From the NCBI GenBank assembly GCA_037039925.1, contig JAXRKP010000324.1, positions 1-64,000 of the forward strand: a DNA stretch of 64,000 nucleotides, read 5' to 3'. The notes below the pieces were generated by a model, which worked only from the letters and a program-made list of their open reading frames with translations, did not search any database and had not been told where the DNA came from. This DNA comes from Doris montereyensis (taxonomy: Eukaryota > Mollusca > Gastropoda > Nudibranchia > Dorididae). Both the position numbers and the translations under genes were made by a program. This document shows, piece by piece, positions 36,185 to 48,130 of the stretch. How positions within the stretch are numbered: position 1 is the stretch's first letter; every line of letters starts with the position of its first letter.

Positions 36185-39100
36185 GCTTGTAATCTGACGG
36201 ATCATCTTTATCGTCCTAAGATAGAGCCGTGTGTATGTAATCTCACACATCATCTTTATCATCCTACGATAGAGCCATGTGTGTAATCTGTCACATCATC
36301 TTTATCATCCTAAGATAGAGCCATGTGTGTAATCTGACACATCATCTTTATCATCCTAAGATAGAGCCATGTGTGTAATCTGTCACATCATCTTTATCAT
36401 CCTAAGATAGACCCATGTGTGTAATCTGACACATCATCCTCAGATATAGACCTGTGTAATCTGACACATCATCTTTATCATCCTAAGATAGAGCCGTGTA
36501 TGTAATCTGACACATCATTTTTATCATCCTAAGATAGAGACCTGTGTAATCTGACACATCATCTTTATCATCCTAAGATAGAGCCATGTGTGTAATCTGT
36601 CACATCATCTTTATCATCCTAAGATAGAGCCATGTGTGTAATCTGTCACATCATCTTTATCATCCTAAGATAGAGCCATGTGTGTAATCTGACTTATCAT
36701 CCTAAGATAGAGCTGTGTATGTAATCTGACACATCATCTTTATCATCCTAGTCCTAAGATAGAGGTATGTGTTTAATCTGACAAATCATCTTGATCATCC
36801 TAAGATAGAGCCATATGTGTAATCTGACACATCATCTTTATCATCCTAAGATAGAGCCATGTGTGTAATCTGACACATCATCTTTATCATCCTAAGATAG
36901 AGCCGTGTATGTAATCTGACACATCATCTTTATCATCCTAGTCCTAAGATAGAGGTATGTGTAATTTGACACATCATCTTTATCATCCTAAGATAGAGCC
37001 ATGTGTGTAATCTGACAAATCATCTTGATCATCCTAAGATAGAGCCATGTGTGTAATCTGACACATCATCTTTATCATCCTAAGATAGAGCCATGTGTGT
37101 AATTTGACACATCATCTTTATCATCCTAAGATAGAGCCATGTGTGTAATTTGACACATCATCTTTATCATCCTAAGATAGAGCCATGTGTAATCTGTCAC
37201 ATCCATCTTTATCATCCTAGTCCTAAGATAGGGGTATGTGTGTAATTTGACACATCATCTTCATCATCCTAAGATAGAGCCATGTGTGTAATCTGACACA
37301 TCATTTTTATCATCCTAAGATAGAGCCATGTGTGTAATCTGTCACATCATCTTTATCATCCTAAGATAGAGCCATGTGTGTAATTTGACACATCATCTTT
37401 ATCATCCTAAGATAGAGCCATGTGTGTAATCTGTCACATCATCTTTATCATCCTAAGATAGAGCCATGTGTGTAATTTGACACATCATCTTTATCATCCT
37501 AGACCTAAGATAGAGCCATGTGTAATCTGACACATCATCTTTATCATCCTAAGATAGAGCCATGTGTGTAATCTGACACATCATCCTAAGATATAGACCT
37601 GTGTAATCTGACACATCATTTTTATCATCCTAAGATAGAGCCGTGTATGTAATCTGACACATCATCTTTTTCATCCTAAGAATAGATAAAGACCTGTGTA
37701 ATCTGACACATCATCTTTATCATCGTAAGATAGAGCCGTGTATGTGATCTGACACATCATCTTGATCATCCTAAGATAGAGCCATAGAGTGTGTAATCTG
37801 TCACATCATCTTTATCATCCTAAGATAGAGCCATGTGTGTAATCTGTCACATCATCTTTATCATCCTAAGATAGAGCCATATGTGTAATCTGTCACATCA
37901 TCTTTATCATCCTAGGATAGACCCATGTGTGTAATCTGACTTATCATCCTAAGATAGAGCTGTGTATGTAATCGGACACATCATCTTTATCATCCTAAGA
38001 TAGAGCCATGTGTGTAATCTGACACATATTTATCATCCTAAGATAGAGCTGATGTGTAATTTGACACATCATCTTTATCATCCTAAGATAGAGCCATGTG
38101 TGTAATCTGACACATCATCTTTATCATCCTAAGATAGAGCCATGTGTGTAATCTGACACATCATCTTTATCATCCTAAGATAGAGACCATGTGTGTAATC
38201 TGACACATCATCTTTATCATCCTAAGATAGAGCCATATGTGTAATCTGTCACATCATCTTTATCATCCTAAGATAGAGCCATGTGTGTAATCTGACACAT
38301 CATCTTTTATCCATCCTAAGATAGAGCCATGTGTGTAATCTGTCACATCATCTTTATCATCCTAAGATAGAGCCATATGTGTAATCTGACACATCATCTT
38401 TATCATCCTAAGATAGAGCCATGTGTGTAATCTGATCACATCATCCTAAGATAGAGACCTGTGACACATCATTTTTAATCCTAAGATGACACATCATCTT
38501 TATCATCCTAATATAGAGCCATATGTGTAATCTGTCACATCATCTTTATCATCCTAAGATAGAGCCATGTGTGTAATCTGTCACATCATCTTTATCATCC
38601 TAAGATTAGTTATCCCATCTTTAGTAAGATAGACCCATATGTGTAATCTGACACATCATCTTTATCATCCTAAGATAGAGCCAGAGTGTGTAATCTGACA
38701 CATCATCTTCATCATCCTAAGATAGAGCCATGTGTGTAATCTGACACATCATCTTTATCATCCTAAGATAGAGCCATGTGTGTAATCTGACACATCATCT
38801 TTATCATCCTAAGATAGAGCCATATGTGTAATCTGACACATCATCTTTATTATCCTAAGATAGAGCATGTGTGGGTGTAATCTGTTACATCATCTTTATC
38901 ATCCTAGTCCTAAGATAGAGCCATGTGTGTAATCTGTCACATCATCTTTATCATCCTAAGTAGTTAAGGGAGAGCCATGTGTGTAATCTGTCACATCATC
39001 TTTCATTATCTTAATCTGATCATCTTCATCATCCATGCATGTAATCTGACACATCATCTTTATCATCCTAAGATAGAGCGGTGTATGTAATCTGACACAT

Positions 39101-39592
39101 CATCTTTATCATCCTAAGTTAGAGCCATGTGTGTAATCTGTCACATCATCTTTATCATCCTAAGATAGAGCCATGTGTGTAATCTGTCACATCATCTTTA
39201 TCATCCTAAGATAGACCCATGTGTGTAATCTGACTTATCATCCTACGATAGAGCTGTGTATGTAATCTGACACATCATCTTTATCATCCTAGTCCTAAGA
39301 TAGAGGTATGTGTGTAATCTGACAAATCATCTTGATCATCCTAAGATAGAGCCATGTGTAATCTGACACATCATCTTTATCATCCTAAGATAGAGCCATG
39401 TGTGTAATCTGACACATCATCTTTATCATCCTAAGATCCATGTGTGTAAGTCACATCATCTTTATATCATCCTAGTCCTAAGAGCCATGTGTGTAATCTG
39501 ACACATGACACATCATCTTTATCATCCTAAGATTGTAAGATAGAGCCATGTGTGTAATCTGACACATCATCTTTATCATCCTAAGATTGTAA
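36185..39592. repeat. Sat3: 46-bp satellite array, about 3.4 kb
   Basis: About 70 copies of a 46-bp unit (clean copy 38101-38146) with words tctgacacatcatctttatc and atcctaagatagagccatgt. Shorter copies lack the ctttatcatc part, and some carry an extra tagtcc. The array begins abruptly about 50 bp after the SmD1 poly(A) signal and ends by running directly into Sat4. No coding potential is seen. Confidence 0.96.
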
Positions 39593-42080
39593 GAAAGCCT
39601 GTTCAGACCACACACCAAAGGTAGAAGGGGAATTAAGAAAGAAAGAAAGCCTGTTCACACCACACACCAAAAGGTAGAATGGGAATTAAGCAAAGCCTGT
39701 CCAGACCACACACCAAAAGGGAGAATGGGATTTAGTCAAGAAAGAAAGCCTGTTCAGACCCCACACCAAAAGGTAGAATGGGAATTAAGAAAGAAAGAAA
39801 GCCTGTTCAGACCACACACCAAAAGGTAGAATGGGAATTAAGAAAGAAAGTTTGTTCAGACCACACACCAAAAGGTAGAATGGGAATTAAGAAAGAAAGA
39901 AAGTCTGTTCAGACCACACACCAAAAGGTAGAATGGGAATTAAGAAAGAAAGTTTGTTCAGACCACACACCAAAAGGTAGAATGGGAATGAACAAAGAAA
40001 GAAATCTGTTCAGACCACACACCAAAAGGTAGAATGGGTAATTGAGAAAGAAAGCCTGTTCAGACTACACACCAAAAGATAGAATGGGAATGAAGAAAAA
40101 AAGCCTGTTCAGACCACAAATCAAAAGGTAGAATGGGGAATTAAGAAAGAAAACCTGTTCAGACCACACACCAAAAAGTAGAATGGGAAATTAAGAAAAA
40201 GAAAGCCTGTTCAGACCATACACCAAAAGGTAGAATGGGAATTAAGAAAGAAAGCCTGTTCAGAGCACATACCAAAAGGTAGAATGGGAATTAAGAAAGA
40301 AAGCCTGTTCAGACCACATACCAAAAGGTAGAAGAATTAAGGGAATTATACCAAAAAAAGAAAAGCCTGTTCAGACCACACACCAAAAGGTAGAATGGGA
40401 ATTAAGCAAAAGAAAGCCTGTTCAGAGCACACACCAAAAGGTAGAATGGTAAAGAAAGAAAGCCTGTTCAGACCACACACCAAAAGGTAGAATGGGAATT
40501 AAGAAAGAAAGAAAGCCTGTTCAGACCACACACCAAAAGGTAGAATGGGAATTAAGAAAAGAAAGAAAGCCTGTTCAGACCACACACAAAAGGTAGAATG
40601 GGAAAAAGGACCATACACCAAAAGGTAATGTTCAGACCACAATCAAAAAGGTAGAATGGGAATTAAGAAAGAAAGCCTGTTCAGACCACACACCAAAAGG
40701 TAGAAGGGGAATTAAGAAAGAAAGACCACACACCAAAACCTAAAGAAAGCCTGTTCAGACCACACACCAAAAGGTAGAATGGGAATTAAGAAAGAAAGCC
40801 TGTTCAGACCACACACCAAAAGGTAGAATGGGAATTAAGAGAAAGAAAGCCTGTTCAGACCACACATCAAAAGGTAGAATGGGAATTGAGAAAAAGAAAG
40901 CCTGTTCAGACCACACACCAAAAGGTAGAATGGGAATTGAGAAAGAAAGCCTGGGACATTAGAATGGGAATTGAGAAAGAAAGCCTGTTCAGACCACACA
41001 CCAAAAGGTTAGAATGGGAATTAAGAAAGAAAGAAAGCCTGTTCAGACCACACACCAAAAGGTAGAATGGGAATTAAGAAAGAAAGCCTGTTCAGACCAC
41101 ACACCAAAAGGTAGAATGGGAATTAAGAAAGAAAGAAAACCTGTTCAGACCACACACCAAAAGGTAGAAGGGGAATTAAGAAAGAAAGCCTGTTCAGACC
41201 ACACACCAAAAGGTAGAATGGGAATTAAGAAAGAAAGCCTGTTCAGACCACACACCAAAAGGTAGAATGGGAATTAAGAAAGAAGAAAGCCTGTTCAGAC
41301 CACACACTCAAAAGGTAGAAGGGGAGTTAAGGAAGAAAGAAAGAAAGCCTGTTCAGACCACACACCAAAAGGTAGAAGGGAATTAAGAAAAAGAAAGCCT
41401 GTTCAGACCACACACCAAAAGGTAGAAGGTAGAAGGGGAATTAAGAAAGAAAGCCTGTTCAGACAACACACCAAAAGGTAGAAGGGGAATAAGAAAGAAA
41501 GAAAGCCTGTTCAGACCACATACCAAAAGGTAGAAGGGGATTATAGAATAAAGAAAGAAAGCCTGTTCAGACCACATACCAAAAGGTAGAATGGGATTGT
41601 AATCAAGAAAGAAAGCCTGTTCAGACCACACACCGAAAGGTAGAAGGGGATTTGATCAAGAAAGAAAGCCTGTTCAGACCACACACCGAAAGGTAGAATG
41701 GGATCTGAGAAAGAAAAGAAAGCCTGTTCAGACCACATACCGAAAGGTAGAATGGGATCTGATTAAGATATAAAGCCTGTTTAGACCACATACCCAAAAG
41801 GTAGAATGGGATCTAAGAAAAAAGAAAGCCTGTTCAGACCATACACCAAAAGGTTAGAATGGGAATTCAGAAAGACACCCAAAGGTTACAGAAAGCCTAT
41901 TGACACCATACAGGTAGAATGGGAATTGAGAACAGAAAGCCTATTCAGACCATACACCCAAAGGTTAGAATGGACCATACACCCAAAGTTAAAGAAAGCC
42001 TGTTCAGACCATACACAAAGGTTACAGAAAGCCTATGGGACCATTACACCCAAAGGTTACAGAAAGCCTGTTCAGACCAT
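39590..42080. repeat. Sat4: ~49-bp satellite array, an inverted relative of Sat2
   Basis: About 50 copies of a 49-53 bp unit (clean copy 41041-41089) with gcctgttcagaccacacacc, aaaaggtagaatgggaatta and a variable number of gaaa words. In reverse complement about three quarters of the unit matches the Sat2 unit, while the gcctgttcagacca part replaces the cccata part of Sat2. Later copies (41620-41760) read caccgaaaggtagaatggga and tgatcaagaaagaaa, even closer to inverted Sat2. Lys-rich frames (39778-40032, 41014-41265) are satellite translations. Confidence 0.95.
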
Positions 42081-42269
42081 ACACCAAAAGGTTACAGAAT
42101 GTTCATTGTTTTGTTTATTTTGTAATTATGCTACTACACTGTGGAGGTGATGCCCTCTCCAAGTTTTGATTGCAGAGTCTGAAAAGAAAGCCTGGTTCAG
42201 ACCACAACGCAACAAAAGGACATCCCAAGGAATGGGATATTTTTTTTAAAGAAAGCCTGTTCAGACCAC

Positions 42270-43100
42270 GGTGTATTTGTATGCACGAATCAATTGAGAT
42301 GAAAGTCTTGTCTTGTGTGTGTATTTGTACACATCAGTTGTTCTGATGGTAGAAGTTTTGAATTGAGAAAGAAATTTGTAGATAAAGCAGCATCATTCAT
42401 CGATGGATGAAAGTCTAGAATGTTAATTTGGAGTAAAGAAAGTATGTTCTGAGACCAAAGATTTTATTTTCTTTGTCTTGTCAAATTTGTATGAATTGCA
42501 AATTGATGAAAGAAAGCCTGTTGCATTTGTAGACCACACATAGCTCTTGGATGAAAGTCTAGAAGGGTGAACACAAGTAATAAAGCTGTTCAGATGGACA
42601 TAAGATTTCTTGTCTTGTGTGGGATTTGTAATTGATCAATGGAAGAAAGCATTTCTTGTGTTCACATGCATCACACTGATGGATGAAAGGTAGAATGGGA
42701 ATGTAAGAAAGAAAGAAAGTCCTGTGTCAGACCACCTCACCTTGAAATGGAAAAGTCTTGTAGAATGGGAATTAGTGTCATGAAAGAAAGAAAGTCTTGT
42801 CTGTTCAGACCACATCACCAAAAGGTAGAATGGGGTCTTAAGAAACAATTTGTTCAGACCATCACACCAAAAGATAGAAAGGGGAATTGTGAAAGAAATT
42901 TGTAAGTCAGACCATCACACTTGATGGATGAAAGTTTTGTCTTTTGTGAAGTGGAATTAAGAAACGAAAGATGAAAGCCTTGTGTGTCAGACCACATCAC
43001 CGATGGATGAAAGGTTGAAGTGTGAGGGATTTTAAGACCAACCCAAGGTAGATGGAAGAAAGCCTGTGTGTAGACCACACACCGATGGATGAAAGCCTGT
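42270..43100. repeat. Sat7, first copy, degraded and mixed with Sat4 words
   Basis: Repeated gatggatgaaagtcttgtct and tgtgtgtatttgtatgcatg words are interspersed with gaaagcctgttcagaccac. Units are irregular in length. Compare the cleaner array at 45150-46300. Confidence 0.7.
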
Positions 43101-43429
43101 TCAGACCACACACCAAAAGGTGGTGTATTTGTATGTTCAGACCAACACCAAAAGAATTGAAAGTCTTGAAATTTGTTCAGACCACACACCAAAATCGAAG
43201 AAAGCCTTGTTGTGTATTTGTATGCATGCATCAGACCGATCGACCAAAAGGTAGAAGGAATTAAGAAAGAAAGCCTGTTCAGACCACACACCAAAAGGTA
43301 GAAGGGGAATGGCCCAAACCAGAGACAGAAAGCCTGTTCAGACCATAGGACACCAAAAGGTAGAATGGAATTAAGAAAGCCAAGAGCCTGTTTCAGACCC
43401 ACAAAGGTTGAAGATTAAGAAATGTTACT

Positions 43430-43860
43430 ACGCATTGGAAGATGGAATTAGAATGAAAAACCTATTCAGACTACCGCACATTGGAAGATCAAGACTACGC
43501 ATTGGAAGAATGGAATTAAGAAGAAAGCTTGTTCTACCACACATTGAAGATCATGAAAGGCCCTGTTCCTACCGCACACCAAAAGATCATGGGAAGTTGG
43601 CCTACACGCACATTAGAAAGATAATGGGACCCTTGGCCACACCAAGGCACATTGGAAGACCAAGAAACCCTTTCAGACCGCACATTGGAAAAGGGACCGT
43701 TGGGAATTAAGAAAGAAGAGCATGGGACCCTTGGCCTACAGCACAAAGGTAGAATGGGACCAGCCTGTTGGCCTACCGCACATTAAGATCATGAAACCTG
43801 TTCAGACCACACATTGGAAAAGGTAGAAGGCACTACCGCAATTGGAAGAAAGCCTGTTCA
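43430..43860. repeat. Sat5, first copy, degraded
   Basis: Irregular units with accgcacattggaagatcat and gggacccttggcctac words, mixed with Sat4 words. The clean version is at 46510-47030. Confidence 0.7.
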
Positions 43861-44067
43861 GACCACACATTGGAAGAAGGTAGATGGACAGAAAGTTACA
43901 AGGAAGAATTGAGAAAGAAAGCCTGTTCAGACCACACACCACATGTACTTGCAAGTTTGAGAAGAGGGACTTTACAGAAAGTTCCCAAAGCCAAAAAGGT
44001 TTTGAGTTTTCAGACAAAACACCAACATGTACCAAAAAAATTCATGCAACAGTCTAAGTGGACCTGT

Positions 44068-44330
44068 ACTTTGATTTGATTTACCACATCCACAACTAAG
44101 GTGATCTTGGGGAGTTTGGTAAGATATTTAATTTGCCCGGAAAGCCTGTAAACAGCTTTGGGATCTTTTAATCGTGCACAGAAAGTGTTCGTGTGTATGG
44201 GACACGGAATCAAGATAGGAAGTCCGTCTCCGATGGGACTAGGTGTCGATCCACCTACCTGGATTGGGGGTGAATGGAGATAGATTTCTTTAGACAAAAA
44301 TAGAGGAACTTTTCAAAATTGTTCAGACCA
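44068..44330 (-). mobile_element. SINE body fragment, copy 2
   Basis: Matches the body of the SINE at 57895-58195: ccacatccacaactaaggtg, gggactaggtgtcgatccac, ctacctggattggggg. The tRNA-like head is missing. Some positions look replaced by satellite-like words. Confidence 0.75.
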
Positions 44331-44619
44331 CATACTTGTTACTTTTAATGTTAGGGGATACCAATGCCGACTCTGGATGCGTTACTCGCTCTAACGAAAG
44401 CCTGTTCAGACCACATCTAGGACGAATATGAACAGGTCAACGAGAATGGGATCTTGATCAAGCATAGGAAGCCTGTTTAGACCACATGAGAGAAAGGAAG
44501 AATGGGATCTGATGTCGCAGGGAAGAAGGCGCCACCCTTGGCCAGACCATTACCCCCAACCGCCATTGAAAGCCTAGTGATGTCCATCACCGTGGTTCAC
44601 AGAAAGCCTATTGCGACCG

Positions 44620-44900
44620 TTGTTAGGGGGCACTGGATGTTCAGTTACAGTCTGGTCTCGTTTGGAAGACACAATACACGCGTTGTTAGGGGCACTCATG
44701 TTCAGTTTCAGTCTGGTCTCGTCCTGGCAAAGTTACACAACGGGAGCGACGTTGGCCGTTGTTAGGGCACTCATTTTCACTTTCAGTCTGGTCTCGTCAT
44801 GGAAAGTAACTTGACGAGTAGGGGCACATACACATGTTCAGTTTTGACGCGTTGTTAGGGGCACTAAAATGTTCAGTTTCAGTCTGGTCTGCACGCAGAC
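44620..44900. repeat. Sat6, first copy
   Basis: Four or so irregular units of about 69 bp with gttgttaggggcactcatgt and cagtttcagtctggtctcgt. See the cleaner copies at 47795-48130. Confidence 0.75.
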
Positions 44901-45149
44901 CATACAACGCAAAGGTTTGGGAAAGTCTGTTCATTTTGTTTATTTGTAATTATGATCAACGTGACGCGTTGTTAGGATGATTTCACTTTCAAGTTGGTTG
45001 ATTGCAGAGTGTGAATGATTGTTAGGTGCACTGGATATTTCAGTCTTTAAAACAAACGCAACTGTTGGCGGTAGGACATCCAAAGGAATCACTCTTGATA
45101 CCAACTTGTTTAAATTTCAAACCGTTTTCCTCGAGGCAGCGGTGTATTT

Positions 45150-46300
45150 GTATGCGAATATGAACACATGGATGGATGAAAGTCTTGTCTTGTGTGTGTA
45201 TTTGTATGCATGCATCACTCTGATGGATGAAAGTCTTGTCTTGTGTGTGTCATTTGTATGTCCCTTCACTTTGAAAGTCATGTTGTTTATCAATACACAA
45301 CGTAGCGATGGATGAAAGTCTTGTCTTGTGTGTGTATTTGTATGCACGCATCACTCCGATGGATGAAAGTCTTGTCTTGTGTGCATTTGTATGCACGCAT
45401 CACTCCGATGCGATGAAAGTCTTGTCTTGTGTGTGTATTTGTATGCATGCTGATGGACAGCCTTGTCTTGTGTGTTTATTTGTCTGCATGCATCACAACG
45501 TGATGGCACTGATGTCATTGATGAACGCGTTGTCTTGTTGTGTAGTCTTTGCATGCATCACTTCGATGGATGCCTCATCTTGTGTGTGCATTTGTACAAC
45601 GTAGCGACGCGTTGATGAGTTTGAAAGTCTTGTCTTGTGTGTGCATTTGATGGAAGCATCTATTCGATGGATGAAAGTTCTTGTCTTGTGTGTGTATTTG
45701 CTATGCCATGGCATCAAGTAATGGATGAAAGTCTTGGCATATCAAGTAATTTGTATGCCTTGGCATCATCAAGATGGATGAAAGTCTTGTATCAAGTGTG
45801 AATTTGGTATGAAAGTAATGGCATCACTCCGATGGATCAAGTAATGGCTGAAAGCCTTGTGTATATGTAATTTGAAAGCCTTGGCATATCAATTCGATGG
45901 ATGAAAGTCTTGTCTTATGTGTAATTTGACCCTTGGCATACTCAAGTAATGGATGAAAGTCTTGCATATCATGTAACGGCTGAAAGCCTTGGTGTATTTG
46001 CATTGCATGCATCAATCGATGGATGAAAGTCTTGTCTAGTGTGTAATGATTGTAAGATGGCATCATCAAGATGGATAAAAGTCTTGGCATATGTGTGTAT
46101 TTGTTTGCATGCATCAATCAAGATGGATGAAACCCTTGGCCTATCCGCATTTTGAATGCATGCATCACTCCGATCGATGAAAGTCTTGTCATTGTGTGTA
46201 TTTGTAATGCATGCATGGCACTCCGATCGATGAAAGTCTTGTCTTATGTGTAATTTGTATGCCTTGGCATATCCGAACGATGAAAGTCTTGTCTTGTCAA
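45150..46300. repeat. Sat7: ~51-bp minisatellite
   Basis: About 20 units of roughly 51 bp (45181-45231 is clean) with gatggatgaaagtcttgtct and gtatttgtatgcatgcatca. Toward the right, words of Sat8 (ggcatatcaagtaatgg) and Sat5 (acccttggcc) appear inside units. Confidence 0.85.
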
Positions 46301-46509
46301 GTAAGACAAAACCTTTTTCGGATGCCTGAACGCCAAAATTGACGGTGACCGACTTTGGCAAACCAGTACGCTGAAAGATTGGATATCAATAATGGTTGAG
46401 ACAGCATAGGATGACGTAACTAAAGGTCTGAAAGCAATGCACATTTCGACGAGCCAGAGCCTGGCATGGTTTGACCACTGCTGCTACTTGTTCTCGTTTC
46501 GGTAGGACC

Positions 46510-47030
46510 TTTGGCCTACCGCACATTGGAAGATCATGGGACCCTTGGCCTACTACGCATTGAAGATCATGGGACCGTTGGCCTACCACGCATTGGAAGA
46601 TCATGGGAACCTTGGCTACCGCACATTGGAAGATCATGGGACCCTTGGCCTACTACGCATTGGAATCATGGGACCCTTGGCCTACCGCACATTGGAACAC
46701 ATGGGGCCCTTGGCACCGCACATTGGAAGATCATGGGACCGCACAGAAGATCATGGGATTCTTGGAAGATCTACCTTGGCACATTGGAAGATCATGGGAC
46801 CGTTGGCCTACCGCACATTGAAGATCATGGGACCCTTGGCCTACTACGCATTGGAAGATCATGGGACCCTTGGCCCACAGCACATTGGAAGACCATGGAC
46901 CCTTGGCCTACCGCACATTGGAAGATATGGGACCGTTGGCCTACCGCACATTGGAAGATTATGGGACCCTTAAATGCACATTGAAAGATCATGGGACCGT
47001 TGGCCTACCGCACATTGGAAGATCATGAAC
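46510..47030. repeat. Sat5: ~34-bp minisatellite
   Basis: About 15 units of 33-34 bp with acattggaagatcatgggac and ccttggcctaccgc. Frames at 46511-46984 and 46536-46973 are satellite translations. Confidence 0.9.
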
Positions 47031-47206
47031 GTTTTATCGTGTTGAAAATTGAGTACAATTACAATGTCTCATCATAACTTGACGAGTCATACACATACAC
47101 ATGAGAAGAGTTACTTCAAGTTTGAGAAGAGTTCCCATTCTTCTTCTTCTTTGGAGTTTTGAAAAGAAAACATTCAACATGTACCACTTGGCGGTAGTCT
47201 ACGTGG

Positions 47207-47460
47207 GCTGTACTTTGATTTGATTTACCCACATGATACAACTAAGGTGATCTTGGGGAGTTTGTAAGATATTTAATTTTGCCCGGAACTGCCCTGTAAA
47301 CAGTTTAAGGATATTAATCGTGCACAGAAAGTGTTCTGATTCGCACACGGAATCTCCTTTATCGTCCGTCAACCGATGGGACTAGGTGTCGATCCACCTA
47401 CCTGGATTGGGGTGAAGGAGATAGATTTTGCATAAAAATAGAGGAAACTTTTCAACAAGT
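47207..47460 (-). mobile_element. SINE body fragment, copy 3
   Basis: Same body as at 57895-58195, including cacaactaaggtgatcttgg, ccgatgggactaggtgtcga and tccacctacctggattgggg. The head is absent. It lies at the same place in the higher-order order as copy 2. Confidence 0.8.
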
Positions 47461-47469
47461 GTTGGCTGT

Positions 47470-47790
47470 AGGCCTGGGAGAAGACTCGGTGTTGTTTTAC
47501 TCGTTGATACCAACTGCCGTCTTATCTGTCTCGCTGTTACTTGGTATATCAAGTAACGAATACGAGTTTGCCTCAAGTCGGCTTCGCACATTCGCGACGG
47601 CGAATATGAACACTGTCATGTTCGAGTAACGGCTGACAGCGATAGCAGAAGACACGGTAGAAAGACCCAGTGAGATCCAGTAAAAACCGCCGCCACCGTC
47701 GCAGGAGAAGAAGGCGCCACCCTTGGTTCCATTTGACCGCCAGTCAAGCCTTGTGATGTCCCTCACCGTGGTCTCACGACGCCAGCACAG
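47470..47790 (-). pseudogene. Possible exon relic (module Z), extracellular-type peptide
   Basis: The minus-strand frame 47497-47766 reads RDITRLDWRSNGTKGGAFFS, CDGGGGFYWISLGLSTVSSA, IAVSRYSNMTVFIFAVANV. The pattern of short hydrophobic strands separated by Gly/Asn turns and its composition look like a real folded protein, unlike the surrounding satellites. The GAFF...GFYWISLG part is faintly reminiscent of C1q/TNF-like beta strands, but I do not claim the family. A frame change near 47560 would continue as LIYQVTARQIRRQ and STSKTTPSLLPG. A corrupted copy lies at 44340-44600. Upstream on the same strand is Sat6, whose unit could be in-frame coding repeat. Confidence 0.35.
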
Positions 47791-47794
47791 CGCG

Positions 47795-48130
47795 ACGCGT
47801 TGTTAGGGGGCACTCATGTTCAGTTTCAGTCTGGTCTCGTCCTGGCGAAGTACACAACGTAGCTGACGCGTTGTTAGGGCACTCATGCTCGCCTTCAGTC
47901 TGGTCTCGTCCTGGCGAAGTATCACAAAATAGCGACGCGTTGTTAGGGGCACTCATGTTCAGTTTCAGTCTGGTCTGTCCTGGCGAATCAACAACGTAGC
48001 GACGCGTTGTTAGGGGCATATCAAGTTTTCACTTTCAGTCTGGTCTCGTCATGGCGAAGTATTCATATCAAGTAGCGACGCGTTGTTAGGTATATCAACT
48101 CATGTTCAGTTTCAGTCATTGGTCTCAAGT
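47795..48130. repeat. Sat6: ~69-bp minisatellite, possibly derived from coding sequence
   Basis: Units begin gttgttaggggcactcatgt at 47799, 47870 and 47939, with spacings of 71 and 69 bp, and scattered copies continue to about 48850 among Sat8. On the minus strand a 69-bp unit keeps frame and reads LKLNMSAPNNASL-like peptide, leading toward module Z. Confidence 0.8.

Noticed and set aside
42636..48019. Numerous 60-182 codon frames in the composite block
   Set aside because: They follow minisatellite periodicity. Only module Z (47497-47766) has protein-like composition and is kept as a tentative relic.
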